From the NCBI RefSeq assembly GCF_000148725.1, contig NZ_GL476320.1, forward strand, positions 506,317 to 555,298: a DNA stretch of 48,982 nucleotides, written 5' to 3'. Position numbers and translations under genes: made by a program. This DNA is from Roseibium sp. TrichSKD4 (GTDB lineage Bacteria; Pseudomonadota; Alphaproteobacteria; Rhizobiales; Stappiaceae). Positions 34,438 to 42,956 of the stretch are shown piece by piece. Under the pieces are notes generated by a model. It had not been told where the DNA came from. It saw nothing but the letters and a program-made list of their open reading frames with translations, and searched no databases. The first letter of the stretch is position 1. Every line of letters begins with the position of its first letter.

Positions 34438-34542
34438 AATCGTTCATATGACACAACATTAGTAAAAGTTCGATCAAAATAGGTGAGGAATTCAACGTGA
34501 AGCCTATCATAAATTCTCCCCACTAGATGAGGGGTAGATCAA
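34438..34542. promoter_or_regulatory. Divergent promoter Lrp / aminotransferase
   Basis: A 105-bp AT-rich gap. GAGGGG lies 9 nt before the aminotransferase start. No definite Lrp consensus could be assigned by eye. Confidence 0.35.
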
Positions 34543-36009
34543 ATGACACATATGGCCGGTACAGCGCTTGATGATTTCAAAGCCAGTCTAAAACGAGATG
34601 ACCTGGTGGAATGGCTGCGCGCTGGTCTCATTGGGGACGGCATTGAGTTTGAAACGCCTTTTGGCCCCAAGGAACTGATCTATGCCGATTATGTGGCGTC
34701 GGGCAGGGCGCTGCGCCAAATCGAAGATTTCGTCATGGAACGGGTTTTGCCGTTTTACGCCAACAGTCACACCGAGGCGTCCCATGTTGGTGGGACAATG
34801 ACCCGGATGCGCGAGCAAGCCCGCAGAGAGATTGCTCGCATTGTTGGTGCGGATGACGACACTGTTGTGGCCTTTGCAGGCTCAGGTGCAACGTCCGGGA
34901 TCAACCGGTTGGTGCATCTTCTGGGCGCGTCGGACGCAAGCGGTGGCGCTGAAAGGCCTTGGGTCGTAATCGGGCCCTACGAGCATCACTCCAACATCTT
35001 GCCATGGCGCGAAAGCGGAGCGGAAGTGGTTGAAATTGCGGAGGCTCCTACTGGTGGGCCCGACCTTGATGAACTGGAAAACGTGCTTGCAAGTGCCGGA
35101 CAGTCTCGGTTGAAAATTGGCGCGTTTTCCCAAATGTCCAATGTCACAGGCATTGTCACTGATGTGGATGCAGTGACCCGAATTTTGAACAGGCACGGCG
35201 CACGCAGCTTGTGGGACTGCGCAGGCAGCGGATCCTATTTGCCGATTTCTATGGACTTAGCGAAGGACACCCAAAAGGATGCTCTTGTCTATTCGCCGCA
35301 TAAATTCATCGGTGGGCCGGCTGCAACGGGGGTCATCGTTTTGCGCAAAGAAGTCGTGATGCGCGCGCAGCCGGTGTTTCCAGGCGGCGGGACTGTCCGC
35401 TTTGTGTCTCCGTGGGCGCATGATTACAGCGACAATATCGCAACGCGTGAAGAGGCGGGCACACCGAATGTCGTCGGTGATATCCGTGCTGCGCTTGTGT
35501 TTTTGGTGCGTGAAGCTCTTATGAAAGCTGGAATGCATGAGCGTCACAAGGCTTTGAGAGCGCGTGCTATGTCTGTCTGGGCGAAAAACCCTGCGATAGA
35601 AATCATGGGCAATGAAGATGCGGACATGCCATTGCCGATCTTTTCGTTCCGGGTGCGGGATATGAAAAAGGGGGGATACCTCCACCAACAGCTTGTCACT
35701 CGCATGCTATCGGATCTTTATGGTGTTCAGGCACGCGGTGGTTGCGCCTGTGCTGGGCCCTATGCGCACCGCTTGCTTGGAATGAATGAAGCGGAATCGG
35801 AAAAATTGCGTGCCGAGATCTTGTCAGGAAAAGAGACCCTCAAACCCGGATGGACCAGATTGAACCTGAGTGTCTTGCATAGCGGTGAAAAAGCGGACCG
35901 GATCATTCATGCAGTGGATGAACTGGCGACCGATCCCTATCCAATGTGCGATTGGTATGAGTGCGATCATACGACCGCGCGGTTCCGTCCTGTTGTGGAG
36001 GCAGCTTAA
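34543..36009 (+). CDS. PLP-dependent class V aminotransferase (SufS/cysteine desulfurase-like)
   Basis: 488 residues, somewhat longer than SufS (~400-ish). PLP-binding signals are the Asp in WDCAGSGSYLP and the Schiff-base lysine K254 in YSPHKFIGG. A cysteine pair C401/C403 in ARGGCACAGPYAH takes the place of the SufS RxGxxC loop. The first 48 residues contain the NIFS-like substrate region IYADYVASGRALRQIE. It could be a cysteine or selenocysteine desulfurase, or a C-S lyase. Its stop codon overlaps the start of a class II glutamine amidotransferase (TAATG), so the two act together. Confidence 0.88.
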   Translation: MTHMAGTALDDFKASLKRDDLVEWLRAGLIGDGIEFETPFGPKELIYADYVASGRALRQIEDFVMERVLPFYANSHTEASHVGGTMTRMREQARREIARIVGADDDTVVAFAGSGATSGINRLVHLLGASDASGGAERPWVVIGPYEHHSNILPWRESGAEVVEIAEAPTGGPDLDELENVLASAGQSRLKIGAFSQMSNVTGIVTDVDAVTRILNRHGARSLWDCAGSGSYLPISMDLAKDTQKDALVYSPHKFIGGPAATGVIVLRKEVVMRAQPVFPGGGTVRFVSPWAHDYSDNIATREEAGTPNVVGDIRAALVFLVREALMKAGMHERHKALRARAMSVWAKNPAIEIMGNEDADMPLPIFSFRVRDMKKGGYLHQQLVTRMLSDLYGVQARGGCACAGPYAHRLLGMNEAESEKLRAEILSGKETLKPGWTRLNLSVLHSGEKADRIIHAVDELATDPYPMCDWYECDHTTARFRPVVEAA

Positions 36010-36788
36010 TGTGCCGTTGGGCCGCTTGGCACGGTGAGCCGAAATACCTCGAAACCCTGATTTACGACCCGGTTCACTCCCTCGTCGATCAGAGCAAAAA
36101 CGCGCAGGAATGCAAGACCTCCATCAACGCTGATGGATTTGGATTAGCCTGGTACGGTGAACGTGAAACACCGTGTGTTTACAAGGATATCCGTCCAGCC
36201 TGGTCTGATGCCAATTTGTTGCAGTTGGCGGGGCATGTGTCCTCGCCATTGTTCCTGGCCCATGTGCGAGCGTCGACGGGCACGGCAACAACACGCGACA
36301 ATTGCCACCCTTTTTCGGTCGGTCGCTGGTCATTCATGCACAATGGGCAAATCGGCGACTATGATCGCATTCGCAAGCTATTGGACGGTCTGATCCCGGA
36401 CGAGCTTTATCATGAGAGACAAGGCACGACAGACAGCGAGGCACTGTTCTTGATCGCGCTTGGCGAGGGACTGGACGACGATCCGATTGGCGCCATGTCC
36501 CGAACTGTTTTGAAATTGCAGAAGGTCGCTGAAGAAAAGGGTGGTGTGCCAGCAATGCGCTTTGCTGCGTGCTGGTCAAATGGTCGGCAAATCTTTGCAG
36601 CGCGTTATGCCTCGGATCATCTGGCCCCAAGCTTGTTTTACCGGCAGTTTGAAGAAGGCGTCAGTGTCGTGTCAGAGCCTTACGACGAAGTGCTTGGGTG
36701 TTGGGAAGAAGTCCGTCCGGGTGAGGCGATAGAAATATCAAACCAAACGGTGACTGTTCACCCGTTCTTGCCTATGAGCCAAACCTAA
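36009..36788 (+). CDS. Class II glutamine amidotransferase (YafJ/EgtC-like)
   Basis: 259 residues. The N-terminal nucleophile is C2 after Met removal (MCRWAAWHG), with NADGFGLAWYG, LAHVRASTG, NCHPF and FMHNGQIGDY, the standard Ntn glutaminase residues. No synthase domain follows, so it is either a stand-alone amidohydrolase acting on gamma-glutamyl amides, as EgtC does in ergothioneine synthesis, or a glutaminase for an unknown partner. Start ATG 36009 overlaps the aminotransferase stop; the longer frame is rejected. Confidence 0.9.
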   Translation: MCRWAAWHGEPKYLETLIYDPVHSLVDQSKNAQECKTSINADGFGLAWYGERETPCVYKDIRPAWSDANLLQLAGHVSSPLFLAHVRASTGTATTRDNCHPFSVGRWSFMHNGQIGDYDRIRKLLDGLIPDELYHERQGTTDSEALFLIALGEGLDDDPIGAMSRTVLKLQKVAEEKGGVPAMRFAACWSNGRQIFAARYASDHLAPSLFYRQFEEGVSVVSEPYDEVLGCWEEVRPGEAIEISNQTVTVHPFLPMSQT

Positions 36789-36804
36789 GGTCAGACCCCC
36801 AAAA

Positions 36805-37425
36805 TCAGCAAGAGTTAGACTTGGCTTTTTGGGTGTCCGCGATTTTTGCGGTAACTCGGTCGACCTGTTCGCGAATTTGCGCAAGCACAGGATGGCGGCT
36901 TGTCTGACTGGTTCCATAGCCAAGATTGAACGCGAAATCGATGTCCGGGTTTTCGGGCGTCAAATTGTGCTGGAGCATGGTTTCGATCTTGTCGAGCCCC
37001 TTCGCTACAACAGCTTCCGGCGTTGAACCATCACTATATTCCTGCCAGAGATCGAGAATTTCGTTTCTCAGCTCCACAGGCAGCGGCGCGCATAAGGTTT
37101 CAAGGTCCTGCCTTTCGCGTGCGTCTCGGTCGTCGCTCGCTTCCTGCGCGATGGCCGGGATATCGCCGCGCAAGGCTTCACCGAGGTCATGGACAAGGCA
37201 AAGCTTTAAAAGTTTCAGTTGGTCAATGGAGGTGTCACCTTGGGTGACCACCGTGGCAAGCAACGCCAAACGCAAGGAATGGTCTGCAACGCTCTCACGC
37301 CTGCCACCGCGTGTTGAGCCGGATCGCGTTTGATCCTTCAACCGTTCCGCTTCTTGGATAAAGGACAAAAGCCCGGTCAGTTTCTCATTAGTAAAAGGGG
37401 TGCCCGAATGGTTGTAGGTTATCAT
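36805..37425 (-). CDS. HD-domain hydrolase (YfbR/HDDC2-like)
   Basis: 206 residues. The metal-binding HD pattern is visible: H in RESVADHSLRLALLA, HD in CLVHDLGEALRGDIPA and D in LDKIETMLQHN. Relatives dephosphorylate 5'-deoxynucleotides. It begins 5 nt after the TetR stop, so the two are cotranscribed, which is an unusual pairing. Substrate inferred only from family. Confidence 0.88.
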   Translation of the reverse strand: MITYNHSGTPFTNEKLTGLLSFIQEAERLKDQTRSGSTRGGRRESVADHSLRLALLATVVTQGDTSIDQLKLLKLCLVHDLGEALRGDIPAIAQEASDDRDARERQDLETLCAPLPVELRNEILDLWQEYSDGSTPEAVVAKGLDKIETMLQHNLTPENPDIDFAFNLGYGTSQTSRHPVLAQIREQVDRVTAKIADTQKAKSNSC

Positions 37426-37430
37426 GCAAT

Positions 37431-38006
37431 CTAGGTATCTGAAAGGCGGGCGAGGAACATTTGTACAGCTAAATCAAAGCTTTCCGGGTTTTCGTTTAAC
37501 CGAGCAGAGATTTGAGCACCTTCGACAAGCGCCAGCGTACTGGCAGCCTCCAACGCGGGGTCTTCAAGGTTTTTAATGCTGCCAGTTTTCAGGGCTTCTT
37601 CAAAGCGCTGTTGCAGCCAGGACAGTACCCGTTTCCTGAAATGCCCAATGGCTTGTTGAGTGCCTTCAGCCAATTCACTCTTCGTGACCGTATAGGCCAC
37701 ACACATGCAAAGCGTATCTCCACCCTGCAGAGCATCGCGGTAAAAGGACACAAAATCGCGCAGCTGTTGTGCGGTGCTGGAGCCGTTTGCGGTGTAGCCC
37801 TCCAGTGTGTCCATCACGCGTTGGTCATAGCGTTGCATAATGGCAGTGAGCAGATCTGCTTTCGCTGGGAAATGGTGATGAATACTGGCCTTGCGAATGC
37901 CAACCACATTGCTCAAATCCGAATAGCTGAAACCGTCGGCTCCCTTGTGGCGAACAAGGTGCTCGGCAACGTCCATCAATTTGGTTTTAGTGTCTTTTTT
38001 CGTCAT
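37431..38006 (-). CDS. TetR family transcriptional regulator
   Basis: 191 residues. The N-terminal helix-turn-helix is typical (KLMDVAEHLVRHKGADGFSYSDLSNVVGIRKASIHHHFPAKADLLTAIM); the C-terminal ligand domain includes a cysteine pair (DTLCMCVAY) seen in AcuR/NemR-like electrophile sensors. Downstream of the GST-cupin pair on the same strand and directly upstream of the HD gene. It may control both. Confidence 0.9.
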   Translation of the reverse strand: MTKKDTKTKLMDVAEHLVRHKGADGFSYSDLSNVVGIRKASIHHHFPAKADLLTAIMQRYDQRVMDTLEGYTANGSSTAQQLRDFVSFYRDALQGGDTLCMCVAYTVTKSELAEGTQQAIGHFRKRVLSWLQQRFEEALKTGSIKNLEDPALEAASTLALVEGAQISARLNENPESFDLAVQMFLARLSDT

Positions 38007-38150
38007 TCGGATCGCATCTGGGCAGTGGTTACGAATGGAATCGGCTGAATTTCAGTTTGAGAAACTAGCCAATCCCATTCCTGTAACTTGATGTCAGATG
38101 AGACAAAAGGTCAATTCGTGCAGAGCACCAATTGTGGAGAGTTCTGACAA
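38007..38150. promoter_or_regulatory. Promoter region of tetR
   Basis: 144 bp between the cupin stop and the tetR start, with a small inverted repeat AGTTT-GAG-AAACT at about 38055-38067, a possible autoregulatory site. No gene. Confidence 0.35.
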
Positions 38151-38819
38151 TCACACATCTGGAGCTTCAGCAAAGGGCAGATGGCCGGTTTTGACCCAAA
38201 TACGAGTGCCGTCAGATGTTGCTTTTGCGCTCAGGTGCTCTCCAACGGGAATCCGAATCCAGCTGCCTTTTTCCAGATTGTCGGGACCGGCGTTTACCGA
38301 GCCTGAGAGAACCAGCGCTTCGAGTCCGCCCTCTGCAGTGATCTCCAGTTCCGCATCCTTGTTCAGGCCGTAAAAGGTGACAATTTCACGGTCATCCTTG
38401 TGAAGCTCGGCTTTAGCGACGCCATTTTCAAAGTTGCTAAGCTCCGCTTCCATGTCTTTGCGAAATTGGGTGCGATCATCCATGTCGAACTGCCAAAGTT
38501 TCACAAAGATCACACAACCATCATCGGACCGTGGTGTATGGCTGGTGGTTGGCGGGTTACGGACATAGGTGCCAGCTGGGAAGTCACCGTGTTCATCCTG
38601 AAAAACACCCTCCAGAACAATGAATTCCTCACCGCCGGTGTGCGTATGCGCTGAAAAGTGGCTTCCGGGAGCATAGCGCACAATGGTCGTGGCTCTGGCA
38701 ACTTCCTCGCCAATGCGATCCAGCATCCGGCGCTCAACGCCCTTCATGGGGGAGGCATGCCAAGGTTCTTGTTCGGAGTGAACCAGCTCCTTTTGGGAAA
38801 AGTCTGAGCGAATTTCCAT
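38151..38819 (-). CDS. Double-cupin (ChrR-like) protein
   Basis: 222 residues. Two cupin_7 domains: the first has the metal ligands [37 protein letters not shown]; the second ([28 protein letters not shown]) looks to have lost the histidines. Related to the anti-sigma factor ChrR cupin domain but lacks the zinc-finger part. ATG 38819 follows GGAGAC. Encoded 23 nt after the GST gene; the context suggests detoxification of reactive electrophiles. Confidence 0.87.
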   Translation of the reverse strand: MEIRSDFSQKELVHSEQEPWHASPMKGVERRMLDRIGEEVARATTIVRYAPGSHFSAHTHTGGEEFIVLEGVFQDEHGDFPAGTYVRNPPTTSHTPRSDDGCVIFVKLWQFDMDDRTQFRKDMEAELSNFENGVAKAELHKDDREIVTFYGLNKDAELEITAEGGLEALVLSGSVNAGPDNLEKGSWIRIPVGEHLSAKATSDGTRIWVKTGHLPFAEAPDV

Positions 38820-38842
38820 GGTAAGTCTCCATCCTGATAGGA

Positions 38843-39463
38843 TTACGCGTTGATGCTTGGGCGAGCTGCAACCTTTTTGCGCCAAGCCGACAGATGTGTA
38901 AGTTCCGCGGGAATTTCGATTTTTGCAAAATCCGCAAAAGCCAGACCGGCAAAAACCGTGATATCGGCCATGGAGAAGGTATCTCCCGCGACGTAAGTAC
39001 GGCTCTTCAGGGTGTCATCAAGATACCGCATGGTCTCTATCGCTTTGCTCTTCCGCAATTTGCCCCAATCTGCAACCTGATTGGTTTCCAGTGTAGGTCC
39101 GAGGCCCGGAGTGGCGTGGTGAAAATAGTCTCCAACAGCGTCCAACAGGCCATTTTCTGCGCGCCTGTTCATCATATGAATGATAGCTCTTTCCTTGGGC
39201 GATTGACCACATAAGCTGGCCCCTGAATAGGTGCCGTCAATATACTCGGTAATGGCTGTGCACTGGGATAGGTACGTGCCATCGTCAAGCTCAAGAAGCG
39301 GGACGGATGCATCCGGGTTTTTGGAGACGTATTCGGCTGACCGATGCTCTCCGTTCATCACATCAACAGAAACGAACTGGACATCATCAACCGCTCCTTT
39401 TTCAGCCAAGGCAATTCGAACTCGTGCCGGATTTGGAAAGCCTTCAACATCGTACACTCTCAT
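38843..39463 (-). CDS. Glutathione S-transferase
   Basis: 206 residues. N-terminal thioredoxin-like domain with the GSH-binding strand ([28 protein letters not shown]) and an all-helical C-terminal domain ([20 protein letters not shown]). ATG 39463 is preceded by GGAGAA. First gene of the GST-cupin pair. Conjugates or reduces electrophiles in the cytoplasm; substrate unknown. Confidence 0.93.
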   Translation of the reverse strand: MRVYDVEGFPNPARVRIALAEKGAVDDVQFVSVDVMNGEHRSAEYVSKNPDASVPLLELDDGTYLSQCTAITEYIDGTYSGASLCGQSPKERAIIHMMNRRAENGLLDAVGDYFHHATPGLGPTLETNQVADWGKLRKSKAIETMRYLDDTLKSRTYVAGDTFSMADITVFAGLAFADFAKIEIPAELTHLSAWRKKVAARPSINA

Positions 39464-39486
39464 AATGTTCTCCTTCAGTTCAAAAA

Positions 39487-39573
39487 ACAACCAACTAGAA
39501 GGTAGTGAATTTTCCAGAAATTGAAAGAGAAAATTTTGTAAAACTCAAAAGACAAATTAGATCAGTTGGTTGT
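39487..39573. promoter_or_regulatory. Pair of inverted 10-bp sites upstream of the GST gene
   Basis: ACAACCAACT at 39487-39496 and its exact complement AGTTGGTTGT at 39564-39573. The first lies in a near-palindrome, ACCAACTAGAAGGT, centred on CTAG. The spacing of 67 nt fits two operator copies bound by one regulator, possibly the TetR protein, better than a hairpin. Confidence 0.5.
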
Positions 39574-39615
39574 GGTGCTTTAGTCAGGTGATGAAATGAT
39601 CATCTGCGCTCAGCG

Positions 39616-40242
39616 CTATCGGTACTTCTCGATGAACGCGTCAATGCTCAGCGACCGGAAATCCGGTAGACGGCTTTTCAGGGTCTCGTGATCCCAGTCC
39701 CACCAGGCCATCTCCTGAAGCGCAATTGCCTGGGCTTCGGTGAAGCGTCGCTTGATTTCCTTGGCAGCAACACCGCCGACAATTGTATACGGCGCAACGT
39801 CTTTTGAGACGACAGCCCCGGCAGCAAGGATCGAACCTGTTCCAACCGTAACGCCTGCAAGGATTGTCACACCGTGACCGACCCAAACATCATGTCCTAA
39901 TGTCACCCAGTCCTTTTTGCGCCACTCAAAAAAATCCTTGTCATCGTCTCCAAGGTCATAGGCGGCTGCTCGATAGGTGAAATGGTGTTGCGAGGCGCGC
40001 CATGTGGGGTGATTGCCGGGGTTCATCCGCACGTTTCGGGCAATGGAGCAGAATTTTCCAATTGTGGTCCATACCACGTCGCCGCCCTGAACGATGTAGG
40101 AATAGTCATCCATTGACGACTGCCGCATTTCGGTAAAGGCGCCAACTTCAGTCCAATAGCCAAGCTCGCAATCCAGAACAAGAGCGTCCGGATGGATGGA
40201 CGGATCAGACGATAGGGAAGGTTTCTCAGCGGGAGATGACAT
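39616..40242 (-). CDS. Hexapeptide-repeat transferase of phosphonate loci
   Basis: 208 residues. Left-handed beta-helix acyltransferase repeats (SYIVQGGDVVWTTIGKFCSIARNV, GHDVWVGHGVTILAGVTVGTGSILAAGAVVSKDV), with NPGNHPTWRASQHHF typical of the transferase family found in phosphonate operons (TIGR03308-like). ATG 40242 is used; the longer frame lacks conservation. A PHO-box sequence upstream on its own strand and phnC on the other side of an IS element support a role in phosphonate metabolism, probably N- or O-acetylation. Confidence 0.88.
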   Translation of the reverse strand: MSSPAEKPSLSSDPSIHPDALVLDCELGYWTEVGAFTEMRQSSMDDYSYIVQGGDVVWTTIGKFCSIARNVRMNPGNHPTWRASQHHFTYRAAAYDLGDDDKDFFEWRKKDWVTLGHDVWVGHGVTILAGVTVGTGSILAAGAVVSKDVAPYTIVGGVAAKEIKRRFTEAQAIALQEMAWWDWDHETLKSRLPDFRSLSIDAFIEKYR

Positions 40243-40303
40243 CACGGACTTTCCGGAAAAACAGGGCGATTTCGCATAACTGGGCGTAATTGCAGCGAGC
40301 AGT

Positions 40304-40321
40304 GTTACAGCTTCATGACAG
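40304..40321 (-). promoter_or_regulatory. PHO box of the hexapeptide transferase
   Basis: On the minus strand CTGTCAT-GAAG-CTGTAAC, a 7-4-7 direct repeat matching the alphaproteobacterial PhoB consensus (CTGTCAT/CTGTCAT) in 12 of 14 positions, 62 bp upstream of the start. Predicts induction by phosphate starvation. Confidence 0.75.
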
Positions 40322-40343
40322 TCTACGGACTGGTGTTTAAAAT

Positions 40344-40347
40344 ACAG
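40344..40347. repeat. Probable target-site duplication of IS5-type element, left copy (ACAG)
   Basis: ACAG flanks the element on both sides (40344-40347 and 41831-41834). Four bp is usual for this family. The repeat actually extends to TACAGAGTTCGC on both sides, see the finding on this element. Confidence 0.55.
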
Positions 40348-41830
40348 AGTTCGCGCTGAAAAACCCCTTAACTGATTGAAGAGTATGGATACCCATTGGG
40401 TTTTGGATGTGTGAATATGCCGGTTAGTTGATCCGAAGCACGCATTTTCTGGCATATTCTCATGAGACCTTCAAAACGCAACAAACGGTGTGGCGATCTG
40501 TTCAAGGAACGCCTGGCCGCAATCATCGATATGAACCATTCGTTGGTGCGGCTGTCTGGTCTGATGCCTTGGGATGAATTTGATGCGGAGTTCGGCAGGC
40601 ATTATCGCCCCTTGGGACGACCGGCCAAACCAACGCGTCTGATGGCCGGGCTGCACTTTCTCAAGCACATGTACGATCTTTCCGATGAAGAGACGGTTGA
40701 GCGTTGGGTTGAAAACCCCTACTGGCAGTCTTTCTGCGGTTTTGAGTTTTTCCAGCACCAATTCCCCATTGATCCCTCAACCATGACCCGCTGGCGCAAA
40801 CGGATTGGTCCTGAGGGAATGGAAAAGCTTCTTTCTGCTACGGTAGGTGTTGCGATTGAGAGCGGGACGATCAAGAAGAGCAGCCTTGAGCGGGTCTTGG
40901 TTGATACGACCGTTCAACCCAAAGCCATTGCCCATCCCACCGATAGCCGTCTTTATCACAAGGCCTTGCAGCTTCTGGTGCGCCAGGCCAAGAGGGCCGG
41001 CATCATCTTGCGTCGCAGCCATACCAGAGTTGCCAAAAAGGCGGCCTTGATGGCGGGCCGTTATGCCCATGCCAAACAGTTCAAGCGGATGCGCCGGGAA
41101 CTCAAAAAGCTGAAGACCTATCTGGGCCGGGTCTATCGCGACATCTCCCGCAAGATCGCAGGCAACGAAGGTCTTGAGCACCGGTTCTCCCGTCTGCTGG
41201 GACTGGTGGAGCGGCTTCTGGCCCAGACCCCCAAGGACAAAAACAAGATTTATTCCATGCATGCGCCGGAAGTGGCCTGTATTGCCAAGGGCAAGGCGCG
41301 AACACCTTACGAGTTCGGGGCCAAGGTTGGCATTGCCACGACCAATCGGGAAGGATTGGTTCTTGCGGCGAGGGCTTTTGAGGGCAATCCCTATGATGGG
41401 CACACCTTGAATGACACCATCAGTCAGGCTGAGAAAGTCTGCGGCACCAAAGCTGAGCGTGTCTATGTGGACCGTGGCTATCGGGGGCATGATTATGAGG
41501 GCGACGCCAAGGTCATGATCTCCGGCCAGAAGCGCGGGCTGACGGCACAGATGAAGCGTGAGCTGAAACGACGATCAGCGATCGAGGCCACCATCGGCCA
41601 CATGAAAACAGATGGACGACTTGACCGGAACTTCCTCAATGGCAAAAATGGCGATGCCATCAACGCCCTGCTGGCCGCAGCCGGTCATAACCTGCGTCTG
41701 ATCCTCAATGCACTGATCATTTTGCTGCTCTGGATCACAAACCCCATCCCCAAACCGGTCAAATCGAATATTTGCGTATTGCTTCGGCCACGCGCAACAT
41801 CAATGGCTTAGACGTTGTTCAGGGCGGACT
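40348..41830 (+). mobile_element. IS5-type insertion sequence
   Basis: 1483 bp with imperfect terminal inverted repeats: left AGTTCGCGCTGAAAAAC and right, on the opposite strand, AGTCCGCCCTGAACAAC (14 of 17 identical). It holds one transposase gene and lies between the divergent hexapeptide transferase and phnC, leaving both promoters intact. Confidence 0.8.
40462..41811 (+). CDS. IS5-family transposase
   Basis: 449 residues. Typical DDE segments are LVDTTVQPKAIAHPTDSRLYHKALQLL (first Asp), KAERVYVDRGYRGHDYEG (second Asp) and RRSAIEATIGHMKTDGRLDRN (Glu). N-terminal part has GLMPWDEFDAEFGRHY and HFLKHMYDLSDEETVERWVENPYWQSFCG. Apparently intact. Confidence 0.94.
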   Translation: MRPSKRNKRCGDLFKERLAAIIDMNHSLVRLSGLMPWDEFDAEFGRHYRPLGRPAKPTRLMAGLHFLKHMYDLSDEETVERWVENPYWQSFCGFEFFQHQFPIDPSTMTRWRKRIGPEGMEKLLSATVGVAIESGTIKKSSLERVLVDTTVQPKAIAHPTDSRLYHKALQLLVRQAKRAGIILRRSHTRVAKKAALMAGRYAHAKQFKRMRRELKKLKTYLGRVYRDISRKIAGNEGLEHRFSRLLGLVERLLAQTPKDKNKIYSMHAPEVACIAKGKARTPYEFGAKVGIATTNREGLVLAARAFEGNPYDGHTLNDTISQAEKVCGTKAERVYVDRGYRGHDYEGDAKVMISGQKRGLTAQMKRELKRRSAIEATIGHMKTDGRLDRNFLNGKNGDAINALLAAAGHNLRLILNALIILLLWITNPIPKPVKSNICVLLRPRATSMA

Positions 41831-42024
41831 ACAGAGTTCGCAAATCTGGGGTGTCTGGTGTTTTTGAGGCGCTTATTGAAGTTAAAGAGGTGTTTAATAA
41901 GTTTAGTCGACAAAATGAATATCGTATTTCCCTCCTATACTTCAAATAATGATCAAAACAAGACAGGCGAAATTTCACAGAACAGACGAAAACCTGTCAT
42001 TTATATGTAACACAACCATGGCTC
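41831..42024. promoter_or_regulatory. phnC upstream region
   Basis: 194 bp after the IS right end with no gene. It contains the second ACAG, followed by AGTTCGC, then an AT-rich stretch and a PHO-box-like sequence at 41994-42011. An ATG at 42018 opens only a seven-codon frame and is not the phnC start. Confidence 0.6.
41994..42011 (+). promoter_or_regulatory. PHO box of phnC
   Basis: CTGTCAT-TTAT-ATGTAAC; the first half-site is perfect, the second weaker, 13 bp before the phnC start codon. Close to the site before the divergent transferase, which ends in the same TGTAAC. Confidence 0.65.
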
Positions 42025-42903
42025 TTGTCTTCGCTGGATAAGCAAAACAACGGACAGGGCCATCCCTTGATTCAGTTCGATAACGTTACAAAGACCTTTG
42101 GCGCTCGCACAGCGGTGAACAAAGTCAGCTTCACGATCGACAAGCCGCAGATGATTGGTGTGATCGGACGCTCCGGGGCGGGTAAATCGACGCTTTTGCG
42201 TATGATCAACCGTCTGACGCCAGCCACATCAGGTCAGATCCTGTTCAACAACATGAACATTCTCGCGCTGAAGGGCGCACAGATGCGGCGCTGGCAGCGG
42301 GATTGCGCCATGGTTTTCCAGCAATTCAACTTGGTCCCGCGTTTGGATGTTGTAACCAACGTCATGCTGGGACGCCTAAACGGTCACGGTGCGTTCAAGA
42401 GCCTTTTCAATGTGTTCAGCGCAGACGACGTAACGACGGCGCTGAATGCTCTGGACCGCCTCGGCATTGCGCAAGAAGCCAGCAAGCGGGCTGAAGAATT
42501 GTCCGGCGGGCAGCAACAGCGCGTGGCCATTGCCCGCGCGCTCATGCAGGACCCGCAGATGATTTTGGCCGATGAGCCTATCGCGTCGCTGGATCCGATG
42601 AACGCCAAGATCGTTATGGACTCGCTGCGCGAAATCCACGAGCGCGACAACAAGGTCGTGCTGTGCAATCTGCATACTCTAGACACCGCACGGGCCTATT
42701 GCGACCGCGTCATTGGCATGCGTGATGGGGATATCGTGTTTGATGGTGTGCCTGAAGCCCTGACAACAGACGTCGCCAGAGACATCTACGGCGCCGACGA
42801 GAGCTTTAATGAAGCGGCCACTTCGACAGCCATCGAAACCGACACCTCCAGAACCACCCATTCCGCCGGGACAGTGACCCCGGCGGTCGCCGTCGCAGTT
42901 TGA
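42025..42903 (+). CDS. phnC: PhnC, phosphonate ABC transporter ATP-binding protein
   Basis: 292 residues. Walker [13 protein letters not shown] signature [15 protein letters not shown], Walker [14 protein letters not shown] and H-loop CNLHTLD. Energises phosphonate uptake. Start appears to be TTG 42025; a later TTG at 42067 (MIQFDNV) is possible. The last ~45 residues are a Thr/Ala/Val-rich tail beyond the usual PhnC end. First gene of phnC-D-E1-E2. Confidence 0.95.
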   Translation: MSSLDKQNNGQGHPLIQFDNVTKTFGARTAVNKVSFTIDKPQMIGVIGRSGAGKSTLLRMINRLTPATSGQILFNNMNILALKGAQMRRWQRDCAMVFQQFNLVPRLDVVTNVMLGRLNGHGAFKSLFNVFSADDVTTALNALDRLGIAQEASKRAEELSGGQQQRVAIARALMQDPQMILADEPIASLDPMNAKIVMDSLREIHERDNKVVLCNLHTLDTARAYCDRVIGMRDGDIVFDGVPEALTTDVARDIYGADESFNEAATSTAIETDTSRTTHSAGTVTPAVAVAV

Positions 42904-42956
42904 TCTGCGTGAGCGACATAGTCATTGTTTCCAATTACTTACGGGGAGTCTCCCAA

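Noticed and set aside
40243-40455. 71-residue N-terminal extension of the hexapeptide transferase
   Set aside because: It would run through the PHO box and into the IS left end; the start at 40242 fits the family better.
42018-42041. ATG at 42018 as the phnC start
   Set aside because: It reads into a stop after seven codons and is in another frame.
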